Of a DNA stretch of 64,000 nucleotides, positions 21,555 to 32,706 are shown one piece after another. Every line of letters starts with the position of its first letter. The stretch's first letter is position 1. The position numbers and the translations under genes are program-made. The DNA is from Ottelia alismoides. Lineage: Eukaryota > Streptophyta > Magnoliopsida > Alismatales > Hydrocharitaceae. The notes beneath the pieces were generated by a model. It was not told where the DNA came from. It saw nothing but the letters and a program-made list of their open reading frames with translations, and searched no databases. The stretch spans positions 62,001-126,000 of the forward strand of contig JAZKJV010000086.1 of NCBI GenBank assembly GCA_037367405.1, in the 5' to 3' direction.

Positions 21555-23553
21555 GACAGATTCCCGTGATGATGGTGGTGCTGATGCCACCTTGGATGAC
21601 ACAGATCCCTCAGAGTCAGAGTCTGATTGGACAGATTGTGATGATTACATGCCAGACTTGACTTCCACTGAGCCTGCAAATAGGGAGGAGGTAGATGCCA
21701 AGCAGAGCAGAGACAGTCCAGTTGAGCCACCTTCTCCAGATCCAGTTTGTGAGAGAGAATTCTCATTCTCCTGGGCAGATTTGGCAACATACACACGGAT
21801 TTTTCAGAAGCGAGATTTGCCAGCACTAGTTTGTCCAGAGCTGAGGCCACTACATGCGTCGTTGAAGTATAGGTTCCTTGCGGGTGAGCATTAGATGTAC
21901 CCAGTCATTATCTCAGCCGATTTGACTGGTGAGCAGGAATCTCGTTTGATGGGGGTTCTTTAAAAGAACCGCAAGGTGATAGGATGAAGCATAGCAGATC
22001 TCCAGGGGATTAGTCTGGCTCTGTGCTCTCACCACATCTATCTCGAAGATGAGGCAAAGTCGTCGCATGAGTTCCAGCGGCGGCTGAACCCGAATCTGAG
22101 AGAGGTTGTCATGAAGGAAATTTCGAAGTAGTGGAGCACCAATTTTATCCACCCCATTTCCAACTCCAAGTGGGTCAGTCCGTTACATGTGCTGCCCAAG
22201 AATACGGGCATCACTACAGTGGTTATGGAGTCTAGAGAGGAGATCGCTACACGAGTACCCACTTCTTGGAGGGTCTGCGTCGATTACAGACGACTCAATC
22301 AGGCCACCAAGAAGGATCATTTCCCCCTGCCCTTTATTGATCAGATCATTGAGAGACTGGCAGGGAAGAGCCATTATTGTTTTCTGGATGGGTACTCGGG
22401 CTACAACCAGGTGGCCATCGCTCCTGAGGACCAGGACAAGACGACCTTTACCAGTCCCTTCGGCACATACGCCTTCCGACGAATGCCATTTGGGCTATGC
22501 AATGCCCCTGCGACTTATCAGAGATGCATGCTGTCGATCTTTTCAGACATGGTAGGGGAATGCTTGAAGGTCTTCATGGATGATTTCTCGGTTTACGGCG
22601 ACGGATTCGACTCCTGTCTTGACTGCCTAGACCGAGTACTTCAGCGATGTATAGAGGTTCGTCTGGTATTATCTTGGGAGAAGAGTCACTTCATGGTGAC
22701 TCAAGGGACAGTGCATGGACACATCATCTCCAACAGGGGCATGGAGGTTGATCCGGCCAAGGTGGATGTCATTAGCAAACTCGCACCATCGTCCAACTAG
22801 CGACAGTTACGGTCTTTTCTAGGGCACATTGGTTTCTACCAGCGATTCATTCATGATTTCAGTAGAGTTGCCCGACCGTTGACTGATCTGCTGACAAAAG
22901 ACACCGAGTTCCTTGTCGATGACAAGTGTCTTTCGTCGTTTGAGACTCTCAAGAGAAGTGTGATAGAGGCTCCTGTTCTCCAGCCGCCTTATTGGTCTCT
23001 CCCATTCGAGATCATGACGGACGCCTCCGATTTTGCCGTGGGGGCTGTACTAGGACAGAGGAGGGACGGAGTTCCATTTGCCATCCACTACGCTTGCAGC
23101 ACATTGGATTCCGCGCAACGGAACTACACAGTCACAGAGAAAGAGATGCTAGCCGTAGTCTTCGCCCTAGATAAGTTCAGATCATACATTATTGGATCTA
23201 GAGTGACCTTGTATACTGATTATACCGCCATCAGGTACCTCATGGCAAAGAAGGATGCCAAAGCCAGACTGACTATATGGATCCTTCTACTCCAGGAGTT
23301 TGACATAGAGATTAAGGATAAGCCTGGAGTCAAGAATGTGGTGGCGGATCATCTCTCCCGATTGGAGTATCTTGAGGAATCTGAGCAGATTGACCCTATT
23401 TGTGAGACCTTTCCAGATGAGGCGATCCTTGATATCGCCTCGCTCCCATGGTACGCCGATATTGTAAACTATCTTGTCGCTAAGAAATTTCCACAAGATT
23501 GGTCCAGGCAGAAACTTGAGACCTTCCTCGCGAAGGCCAAGTTTTACCATTAG
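21505..23553 (+). pseudogene. pol: Reverse transcriptase and RNase H of E1
   Basis: Copies element RNA into DNA. All domains lie in one frame, which continues to 24,729. An acidic spacer (21,540-21,780) precedes the RT. RT begins near 22,140 (HPISNSKWVSPLHV) and continues through WRVCVDYRRLN, FPLPFIDQ and FGLCNAPATYQRCM to the catalytic FMDD box at 22,573-22,584. RNase H starts at [13 protein letters not shown] (catalytic D at 23,020), with [19 protein letters not shown] and a [11 protein letters not shown] segment. In-frame stops occur at 21,892 (TAG), 21,961 (TAA), 21,985 (TGA), 22,129 (TAG), 22,798 (TAG) and 23,551 (TAG). Apart from these the domains are collinear and close to complete, which indicates recent decay. 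Confidence 0.92.
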
Positions 23554-24729
23554 GAGGATCCCATCCTTTACCATGAGGGAGGGGATAGTATCTGGCGTAG
23601 GTGCATTCCTCAAGAGAAGCATTACAACGTCCTTACTTACTGCCACAAGCTTGAGGCAGGAGGACATCACTCAGGGAGGAGAACGGCACAGAAAGTGCTC
23701 CAATCTGGCCTATGGTGGCCTACTCTCTTCAAGGACTCTGATGAGTTCGTGAAGAGGTGCACTGACTGTCAGAGGATGGGCACTTGTGGACAACGTGATA
23801 TGATGCCGATGCAACCCATTCATTTCTGTGAGGTTTTTGACGCATGGGGCATTGATTTCATGGGTCCATTCAATAAGAGTCAGGGATTTGAGTACATTCT
23901 GTTGGCCGTGGATTATGTGAGTCGTTGGGTTGAGGCCATCCCCGCCCGAACCGCTGATGCCAGGACAGTTTGTAGATTTTTGAGGAAGCACATCATTACA
24001 CAGTTTGGGGTACCTCGAGTATTGATATCTGATGGGGGGTCTCATTTCATCAACGACCAGGTGAAGGCCCTTGCTAGCGAGTTCGGCATAGACCATCGAG
24101 TTGCCACTCCATACCATCCACAGATGAATGGTCTAGCCGAGGTGTCGAATAGGGAGATAAAGACTATATTGCAGAAAGTCGTCCGCCCTGACCTAAAGGA
24201 TTGGTCACAGCTTTTGGATTCGGTCTTGTGGGCATATAGGACGTCTTTCAAGACACCATTGGGCACATCTCCCTTTCGCCTCGTATATGACAAGCCGTGC
24301 CATTTACCAGTTGAGTTGAGGCACAGGTCACTTTGGGCAGTCACAGATATTATTTTGGATCCATATAGTGTAGGAGACCAGAGGAGGGCAGAGTTAGCAG
24401 CCCTGGAGGAGCTTCGTGATACCGCCTTCTCAAACAGCCTACAGTATATGGAGAGAGTGAAGGAGTGGCATGATTCTCATATCAACCACAAGCATTTTGA
24501 GCCTGGACAGAGAGTATGGCTGTTTGATGCTAGGCTTCGTCTATTTCCAGGGAAGCTACAGAGCAAATGGAAGGGACCTTATCTTGTGAGAAAGGTACAC
24601 GACAATGGGAGTATTGACATATCTGAGTTGTCTTCTGAGAGTACCTTTCGAGTTAACGGCTAGCGGTTCAAGCCATTTCTAGATCATGAGCCGCGGGTCG
24701 TTGATGTTGCCCCTATTCACTTTGCGTGA
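23554..24729 (+). pseudogene. int: Integrase of E1
   Basis: Integrase inserts the cDNA into the genome. The HHCC zinc-binding domain is visible as a CHKLEAGGHHSG segment (about 23,641) and CTDC at 23,758-23,769. The catalytic triad is present: D in GIDFMGPF (23,854), D in ISDGGSHF (24,031) and E in GLAEVSNRE (24,139), with 35 residues between the second D and E. A C-terminal GPYLVRKV-type segment follows. TAG at 24,661 interrupts the conserved VNG-RFKPF text. The frame then runs to a natural TGA at 24,727-24,729. No chromodomain is apparent, as expected outside the chromovirus group. Confidence 0.92.
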
Positions 24730-26796
24730 GATGTGGTCTCTTGACTCACATCTATTGCATCTCACGCCTGATTATCACTGTTCTTCCGACGTGTATAGAT
24801 CCAGTTGTCCATATCACTCTATTCTTTAGTCCCACATCCCTTTTCTCATTTTATGATTATGCTATACTTAGGGTGTACTTTACCCTAAGTATAGGGGGGA
24901 TGTAGGACCTTCGGGTATTCTTTTCATTCTTTCTACCCCTGTTTTGCTGCCTATACTTAGGGATATTTCACCCTAAGTATAGGGGGGCAGACTCTGTACA
25001 TCCTTCACTCGGAGTTCCCTTTATGTACTGCTTGCTATACTTAGGATTACTTGATCCTAAGTATAGGGGGAAACCATCGAGTTCTCCTCATTCTATTCTT
25101 TCATTCATCTCTATATCTAGCCATTCCTTTTCACTTCCCTATACTAAGCACGAGTTATGTCTTCTTCATCGCTCTTGATCACTCTGAGGACATCGTTCGA
25201 GCTAAGTATAGGGGGTGTGTATATATTTCATATATACTTTAGCCATAACTCGTACTTTGTGTGAATGTGTGACGAAATAAAAATGGCCAAAAAACCATAA
25301 AATTTAATTTTTTTCTCCCTTGTATATAAAATTCATTCTGCACATACATATTTATTAATACAAATTATTTTTGTACAAATGATTGTAAAATGATTTGTCT
25401 AAAGGATTTGTAAATATGTGTATATCAAAATTATGTATATAGTATAAAAATTTTTGAAAAGAAAAAGTTTGCAAAAACCTTGTGTAAATGTTTGTAAATA
25501 TTTTGCAAAACTTGCATTCATGCATACATTCATGGTTTCAAAACATTTTTCAAAAATTTTGCACGATTGTAAATATTTGTAAATAGCATCTTTGTAAATA
25601 CTTGTATAGTTTTTCCTGGATCATAGTTGACATTTAAACTAGCCTGGAATTAAATTGGGAAATGGAGCTTGATTAAGATCTTAATCCACCTAATTCTAAG
25701 AGGAACCTTATAGGGCTTAGGGTTAAGGCTTTTCAGGTCCATTGGGACTTAATTCTTTGAGTCCAATAGGATATGAGCATATGTCATCTTGATGAGCCTA
25801 AGTAGAGCACTTAACAACACATGCGTGGCTCTTAGAGACAATGGCTTGGCTTGCACCAGCACTTTACACATAGCTCTCCACGGATGAGGTGGTGAGGAGG
25901 CAGTTTCCTTTGGCTTGGGGTAGCATATGAGGGTAGTACTTTAGGCAGAACCTCTCTTCTTCGTTTAGTGAAGGAAGTGCACCTCAAATTGGTCTAGTGG
26001 TGATGAAGGCTAAAGACAGAAGTCGTGGGTTGCAATAAAGCTTCAAAAGAGGGATAGTCTACTAGCTCAAGAGGAAAAACTCCTTGTATATATGTTGCAC
26101 CATGTAGATATGTTGTACAACTGCACATGAAAAAAATGTGCGAAAAAAGAAAAGAACTCCAAAAAAGTGGTGGGTCGGATTGAAAATTTAATAATCCCAC
26201 CGGAGTGTATATAGTCAAATAAAGCAAAAGCTTATGATATACATGATTACATCTCATGAAGCTTGTAGCGGGAGACTCAGCTACACTGGTTAGAGCTCCC
26301 AAGGATACATGGCTACACTGGCCATGGTCCATTCTTCATCTTCTTCCCCCTCTTCTTGAGCCGGTTGCACTTGAACTTAGAAGGGAATACCCCGCTTCTC
26401 AAGGAAAGAGTTGTTAGACCGAGGCATTAGAGTTACCAGGTTGGGGGAGGTTGTTTCTTTGTTACTTCTGAGGCGGGGAGCTACATATCACTTACACTGC
26501 ATGGAAAGATTCATGGTCATTAGAGTTTGTGTATGTAGATTTGTTCTGATCTGGTTTATTGAGGAGTCTTGCCCATAGATTGGTGGAACTTAGAGGCTGT
26601 TGAGTTTTAATCTTAAGTCTAAATAAGATTCTGACACATTAATAATCCAAAGATCTGATCGAACTTCATATTTCAATTTAATGAAGACAAGTTTAATAAT
26701 CAGGCTTAATCCTTGTATATTCTCCTCCTTTTCCTTTTCTTTTTCTTTTTTTGACTTCTTTTCCAAATAAGTGATTGCTAAGGGACTAGCAATGTT
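24730..26796 (+). other. E1 non-coding 3' spacer (no env-like ORF)
   Basis: About 2.1 kb separates pol from the PPT. In related Athila elements an env-like reading frame can occupy this place, but none is visible here. The first 500 bp carry the stem-loop array. The remainder is low-complexity AT-rich text (25,260-25,620) followed by unique-looking sequence. Just before the PPT, TTGCTA...TAGCAA (about 26,775-26,793) forms a small hairpin around AGGGAC. Confidence 0.7.
24862..25211 (+). repeat. Array of four PPT-like stem-loops in E1
   Basis: Hairpin 1 has arms at 24,862-24,873 and 24,883-24,894 (12 of 12 paired). Hairpin 2 has arms at 24,951-24,962 and 24,971-24,982 (12 of 12). Hairpin 3 has arms at 25,035-25,047 and 25,054-25,066 (13 of 13). 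Hairpin 4 has arms at 25,139-25,149 and 25,201-25,211 (10 of 11, 51-base loop). Every 3' arm reads CTAAGTATAG and is followed by four or more further G residues, repeating the PPT core. Hairpin 3 replaces GGG/CCC by GGAT/ATCC while keeping pairing. Confidence 0.9.
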
Positions 26797-26808
26797 AAGT
26801 ATAGGGGG
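26797..26808 (+). other. Polypurine tract of E1
   Basis: AAGTATAGGGGG lies immediately upstream of the 3' LTR start TGATGAATACCC. It is preceded by TT as in E0 and E6. It primes plus-strand DNA synthesis in this class of element. Confidence 0.9.
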
Positions 26809-29800
26809 TGATGAATACCCATTCATCACTCTTTATTCTTATATTTTAGCTACAAAAACCTTTGCAAATACATGTATATTCTTGTAAATACAAATAATTA
26901 CCAAAGTGCATGCATTGTATAAAGGATAAATATTTAGCATGTTTTTGTGCAAAAATAAAAGAATAAAGAGATAAAAGAAAAAGAGAGACATATTTAGAAT
27001 AAATATTGAGCGACCTAATCCCAAGGGAGGGCTCAACATGGGCCTGACCGCATAAAAGCCAAAGTAGAGAGAGATAGGGAGCTCATGTGTGTAAATACTC
27101 CTGTAAATATAATAAAAATATTTTCATCTAAAATATAATAATAGAATAAATGGTCTTGTATATATTTGTAAATACTTATAAATACAAAATCAAAATAAAA
27201 ATAGAAAAATTAAAAAGAAAATAAAAATAGCATTCCTTGTACATATTCACCTTGTATATAAACCCACTCTTTTATTTATTTAGCCTTGTAAATAAATAAA
27301 TTAAAATCCCTAAGAATTTGTATATATTCTACCTCTTATGTTGTAAATAAATAAATTAAAAGCCATAAAAACAAAAATCAAATAAAAAGAACAAAAATTA
27401 AAAATAAAAAAGGACATTGTACATATACCATGTATATAGATGTCTACACCTATTTATTTAAACCTTGTGTATAAATAATAAAAATAAAATAAAAATATCC
27501 TTTTATTCCTAATTTTATGCTATAAATAAATAAAATATAAAATGGGAATAAAAATGTACAAAAATAACTAATTAAAAATCAAAAATTAAAAATCAATATT
27601 GTGTATATACCTATGTATAGTACTATAGTGTACTTACATCATTTTTATTTCAAAAAATAATTAAAAATCATAAAAAATAGAAAAAATTAAAATAAACATT
27701 TTTCATGTTTTGAGTTTTCAATAATTCGGCCATTTAGTATTTTATTTTTAATTTCTAAATGTTTATTACGTGGCCAGCCCTGATTGGTCCACGGGGACGT
27801 TGACCCCCTGGTCAACTTCCCCCCAGGACCACTGAACCTCGGATCCGTGCCCGCGACCCGATTTCTCGATATTTTGCACACTCGATCCGATCACTAAATC
27901 CGTTAACCCCGGGTCCTGACCTGAGCTTGATCATCCCTTATCCAAGCCCGGGGTGGATTTTGGGGATCCGTGCTTCAAGCTGCTCGCCCGACTCCCCGAT
28001 AGCCGGACCCCTAGAGGTATTTAGTCCGAGCTCCGCCTCCTCTTTCACGTATCTTTGGATCGTTTCTCTCCACACTAGGACCTCCACAACCTTCGCGAGA
28101 GTGACAGCTCGCTTCTGGCCGTGTCGCAGCGAGGAGGGAGTGGATGCTCCTCTAGTCCGGCAGCTATGCGCCGTCGTGCGCCGCCTGGAGGTGGTGCTCG
28201 AGCCTCGGGCATCAACGAACCTTGAGGCAAGGACCCAGAACTTCCCCAGCTCTTCCACAGTCGACTCCTTCCAGTAGGTAGCTTTCTTTCTTTCCCTATT
28301 TCTTTAATTTTGCATTTCGCCCAAATCGACCCGTCGCCGTTTAGCTTTGATTCCGACCACCATCGCCCTTGTTTCGATCATCGGAATCCTCCATCAGTTC
28401 CTCCTTTCCCCCGCGCACCTTCTTCGCCGAGACATTCACCCCAGTTCGCACAGGAACTGGGTATCGAGTTCCATCGCCGTCGCTCCGCCGGAGCTCGCAC
28501 GCCCTGCCGCACCGTTCACCTTCACCACCGCTTACCGGGTCGAGGCACTTTGCCCTCGACCCGCGAGTCTGTTGCCGTGCTTTTCAGGTTCATCTGAGCC
28601 CATCTGAGGGCTTCGACTCGTTGGAGCAACAACTCCTCCTCCGCCCATGTCGCCTGAGCTCTCTGGAGCTCCGTCGCATCATCGGAGTGGACCATTAGAT
28701 GCGGGAGGCCCAGATGAACCTTCTACGATCACCAGTAGCCTCCGAGGAGGACTCCAGCGCCCACACGAGCCCGGTGAACCTCACTGGCCATTTGTTCTTC
28801 GTCCATCCTCCAGAGACGTTCGATCCAGCCCCCTGCTCAAGATCTTCATCGAGCCATTCGTTTGAGGAGTAGCAGTGACCGTTCGATCATCAGAGGGAGG
28901 ATCGCGACCGTCCGATCAGCGGGGTCTTCCCACGTCACTTCTCAGCCGTCAGATGTTCCACGTAAGGAGATTCCAGCCGTTTGATCTAGCCTAGGTCCCC
29001 GTTGCTGAGCCGCGCCTCTCCTCCAGCGTTCGATCTCCACGTGGCGAGCATCTGGCCCTCGACTAAATAAAGGGTAATTTCTTCTTAGGCCCTTAGATTT
29101 TTAGTTGTTAATTTGTAGTCCTGTAATATTTTCGAACTTTATTTTAGTTTGATACATTTTCACTTAGGACCTTGTCTTTTCCTGTATTTGCGTTTATACC
29201 CCTGTTTGTAGTGGAACACGTGCTTCGATACGTGCTTTTGTGGGTTATTTGTATGTATAGGCTTTATGTTCTAGGGTGACTTTTAGTACGTGTTACTAAA
29301 TAGCCCAGGGACTTATGTTTTCTTTCAAATAGGTCCTTGAGTGCCCCAGGTCACGTGCTTTGCACGTGAGTTCTTGGGAATTTTGCACCGGACCCCCTGG
29401 AACTTATTTTAATTTCATTTAGGTCCTTACGTACTGTGCCCTTGTGTTTGATTTTAATAAAATAGCAAATCGACTCCAAATTTGATGAAAATTGGACACA
29501 TGGCTCCTGCCATGGTGTAAAATTTTCTCTAAATTTTGGTGACATTTTGACACTTTTTATTATTTTTAAAAATTCAAAAACACATAATTTTGTTACTGTC
29601 TAGCTTTAAAAATCAGAAAAAAATATTAAAACACCTCTAAAAATTACAAAAATATATATAGTGTTTGTTTTGTGTTGTTTGATTTTCTGACCAATTTTGG
29701 TCATTTTTGGATTTATAAAACTTATAAAAATTACAAAACCCCTAAAAACCCATAAAAATTCCAATAATTAATAGAAAAATAAAAAATTAATAATTCTGGT

Positions 29801-32340
29801 GCCTAAATTTTCCTTGTAGTTTCTACTATACAGGAAAATTACCTTCAGACCTTGATAGGACCATTATCCATTTTAGTTTGTACTGAACCTTATTGCTTGA
29901 ACGAGGAGGTAGGGAATACACATGTGTGTCGATGTCGAAATCATCACCAGATGAATAATAATGAGGTTAATGAATAAACACGTTTAGTTAAGTTATTATC
30001 GATCTGAACTCGAACATTCATTTTATAAACAAACTCGAACTCGAACATATTTTATCAAACATTTATCGAACCGAACTCGAACTCAAACTTTCGAACTTCT
30101 TATCGAACTGAACTCGAACATAAGTTAGTTTGTTATAGTTCGGATTGATTAGCACCCCTATTCTTATTGCTTGACCTCTTGGGCATAAGTTTACTCCATA
30201 AATCTTTTCAGGTTAGGGAAGTGATTTAGGGATTTTATTAAGGGAAGCTTAAGAATCAATTCCTCAACAATAGCTTCCCTAAGGGCATGATCCAATTTTT
30301 TTATATCGTTTTCATTTTCAATTTTATGAGATTTCTGGTTTATCATATTTTTTCTCTTTTTAGGATTTTCAAATTTTTTTGTGTTTTTGATATGTGAAGG
30401 AGGTGTGAGAGAATATGCATACTTGAAATTGGAGGGCAAATAGTTAGAAGAGGGAGGTAGAGTTGACTACAGATGTACAGAGTGTGTGCGTTCCCTGGTG
30501 TTCTTTCGATTTTTGACATCAAATCCAATCATTTCATGTTCCACTTCCATTACTGACCTGACAGCAAATGAAATCAATAGGTCGGTGACATTTTTTCAAC
30601 CTATCCTTAATTGATTCATGTATCTTGGCAAGTCTAGAAATGTCATGCTTTAAAAAGTCCTCAAGATAATTCATTGGCGAATTCTGCTCAATTGGAGGAT
30701 ACTGTTGAGAATTCTGAGTCTTGTACTCAACATACCTTGACTATATCATGTAGTGTTGGATCGACAAGACACCATCTGTATGGCAAATATTGGTCGAAGC
30801 CTTATATAATGGAGTTGATATACATGTGGTTTGTAGATCTAACTCATGAGTGCAATGCCCTATATGTGAGGGCTCTTCATAGGGTTGGTCAAGGTGAGCT
30901 TGATCATTAAGGTCAATCAAGTCTGGAGAATTATAAGGTGTGCTCCTATCCACTCAGTGTGTCTTATTGACCAAGTTGTACCCTAAGGTCAAATAAAGAT
31001 GTGTATATGTGATTCATTGACCTATCCTAACAATCATATGAAGAGGAAATGAAGTATGTGGGGGTTGCTAACTCTTCCTAACGTTTGACTCAGTAGTATT
31101 TTGCTCTTCAAATGGTTCCTAGATTCCATAAAGTGTCCTACAATAAGGTGAATCAACCAAGGATGGAAGTGGATCTGGGGTGCAAGAATGTGGAGGAGGT
31201 GGGAAGTATAGAGAAGTAGGGAAGTCTGTCGAAGTAATAACTTCATAATCAAGGTGAGTTGGAGAGAATAAGGGTTGCCATGGAGAAATCATCTCGAAGA
31301 GCAGATTTCACTGGAAAGTAATAAGAAAAGGCTAGGAGGTCAGTCCGAGGTCCGACTTCATAGTTGCAATGGGGTGGTGAAAGGAAAGGTGGCTGAGAGA
31401 GGGTTCATTGATGAGAGAGATGGTGAAGATGGTCAATATGAAATCTTATGAGCTGAAAACTTCAAGAAGGAATGCAAGAGGATTGATGTAAAAACATTCA
31501 AATACATATAAGAATAACACAAAAGGACTGGCAAAGAAACAAATGCGAGAGAAAACCCTAGTTTTCCTTAACAGGGTGATGCTCCAAAGGTCTGACCATT
31601 ATCTTTTGGGTTTTAATTAAGTGATAAAACAATCTTATTATACATGCACAAAAGGTGAGTTGTCTTACGCCCAGTGCTCCTGTATGATCCCACTCAATGA
31701 GGTGATCTACCCAGGCTATCGATTTCAATATCATACCTTAAAGGTGATATACATGCTTACACAATCAAAATGTCTAAGGTCGAAAGCAAGCCCTTGTAGC
31801 TCCCATACCTGCAAGATTCAGAAATGGAGACTTAAGAGAAAGTCCAGGGATTTGGGCTCTAACATTAGTGTGTACGTCCTCACCCACTCTGTCTGGAGGT
31901 AGGTGAGGTACCTGCGTACAGTGACGGGGTTGATCTCCTAAAAACGAAGGTTAATTGTAGTCAAATTTTTGGCATGTGGCATTAACAAACCCGATTCTAA
32001 GTTTGATCATCATTGAATTAAATCCACTATATAGGGCACACCTGACGAGAAGTCCCGAATTCCTTTTATCTTAAGTTGTAAAACCAAGGGAAAGGGAGTC
32101 GAGAAAAGCCAATGCAAACGATAAAATAAATTATGATTGCCCAGTTCATAAGACTTACAATGATCCTTCCACTCTAAATGAAGGATGCAATGCCAAATTG
32201 AAAACTTTTATAGTAAATGTAATGCAAGTCAGATATTGCACCTAACTAGAACTTCTATTAGTCAAGAATAATGTGAATTTAATTTGACTAAGTAGAATGC
32301 TCTATTATGCATATTATTAATTATAAATATGTGGTCCGAG
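26809..32340 (+). repeat. 3' LTR of E1, truncated
   Basis: Collinear with 10,185-15,825 at roughly 95-97% identity. It includes the terminal palindrome, the GC-rich block, AATAAA at 29,066-29,071, one copy of the 0.5-kb duplicated text (to 29,876) and segment X. Compared with the 5' LTR it lacks about 110 bp at about 29,277. It stops abruptly after GTGGTCCGAG at 32,340, so the last 1.1 kb (second duplication copy and true U5) is missing. What follows belongs to E6 or to an unassigned fragment. Confidence 0.87.
29877..32340. repeat. Trapped segment X inside E1 3' LTR
   Basis: Second copy of the segment at 13,368-15,825, nearly identical in layout. On the minus strand it preserves protein-like stretches, for example about 30,191-30,439 (82 codons, lysine-rich) and 30,741-30,953, with a stretch around 30,560-30,680 ending at an apparent donor CAG|GTCAGT. 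The 5' copy has a better donor (GTAAGT). I cannot assign a family. It could be a captured gene fragment or another element in antisense. Confidence 0.6.
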
Positions 32341-32706
32341 ATTTTACAAGAACAAGCTAATGTTAACCTAATAAAGCTCTTATAGATACGTGCATAGGTC
32401 TAACCTATGAGCCACTCAGGTCGAGGCCCACCCTCAACAGAGAGTGAAACATGTTTCAACACACCACAAAAAATAAGTGTCCAAAGTCAATGTACAAACA
32501 CGAGATCCCAAACAGAATTTTCTGGAAATATTTAGATACCTAAATTATTACAAATTGATTAAAAAATTAAAATAAAATACACAAATAAAACTCTAGATTC
32601 TACACTCCCTCGTGACTCGACCTGGTCTTAATTTTTATGCAATTACTTAGGTCGGTTTAATTTCCAGAGAAGGCGACCTCTAAAGCTCTTCAGTAACGAT
32701 GCCTTT
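32341..32706 (-). other. E6 PBS and leader remnant, possibly mixed with another LTR fragment
   Basis: Read on the minus strand, the LTR B end (...CCTCA at 32,707) is followed by an 18-mer at 32,704-32,687 that matches the tRNA-Asp PBS at about 11 of 18 positions, including GGC..CGTT.C. The remainder to 32,341 would be the E6 leader. However, CTCCCTCGTGACTCGACCTG at about 32,606 on the plus strand resembles U5 text elsewhere in the window (4,090; 16,735), so part may be a fragment of a plus-strand LTR. No reading frame is visible. Confidence 0.45.

Larger units (their letters stand above)
10185..32340 (+). mobile_element. E1: Athila-like Ty3/gypsy retrotransposon with giant LTRs
   Basis: E1 is a 22-kb element. 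It has a 6,757-bp 5' LTR, a tRNA-Asp type PBS, a 1.3-kb leader, a degenerate gag-pro-pol, a 2-kb non-coding 3' spacer with PPT-like stem-loops, a PPT, and a 5,532-bp truncated 3' LTR. Domain order gag, protease, RT, RNase H, integrase is that of Metaviridae. The tRNA-Asp PBS, long LTRs and long 3' spacer suggest the Athila/Tat group. The two LTRs look roughly 95-97% identical, so it is much younger than E6, into whose interior it inserted. The 5-mer before it is GTTTG. The matching right-hand copy is not seen because the right end is missing. Confidence 0.87.

Noticed and set aside
18278..24729. Alternative genetic code or programmed TAG readthrough in E1
   Set aside because: The element also contains TGA and TAA stops and at least two frameshifts, and resembles decayed plant elements. 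Recoding would not explain these.
24862..25066. CRISPR-like repeat-spacer array
   Set aside because: Units are palindromes of a PPT-like motif with irregular spacing (about 85 bp) in a plant retrotransposon. There are no unique spacers of constant length and no cas genes.
24730..26796. Env-like gene downstream of pol
   Set aside because: No long frame, signal peptide or membrane segment is visible on the plus strand.
32341..32706. Continuation of the E1 3' LTR U5
   Set aside because: It does not align with 16,413-16,941. A minus-strand PBS-like motif and the join to LTR B fit an E6 leader better, although a plus-strand U5-like phrase leaves doubt.
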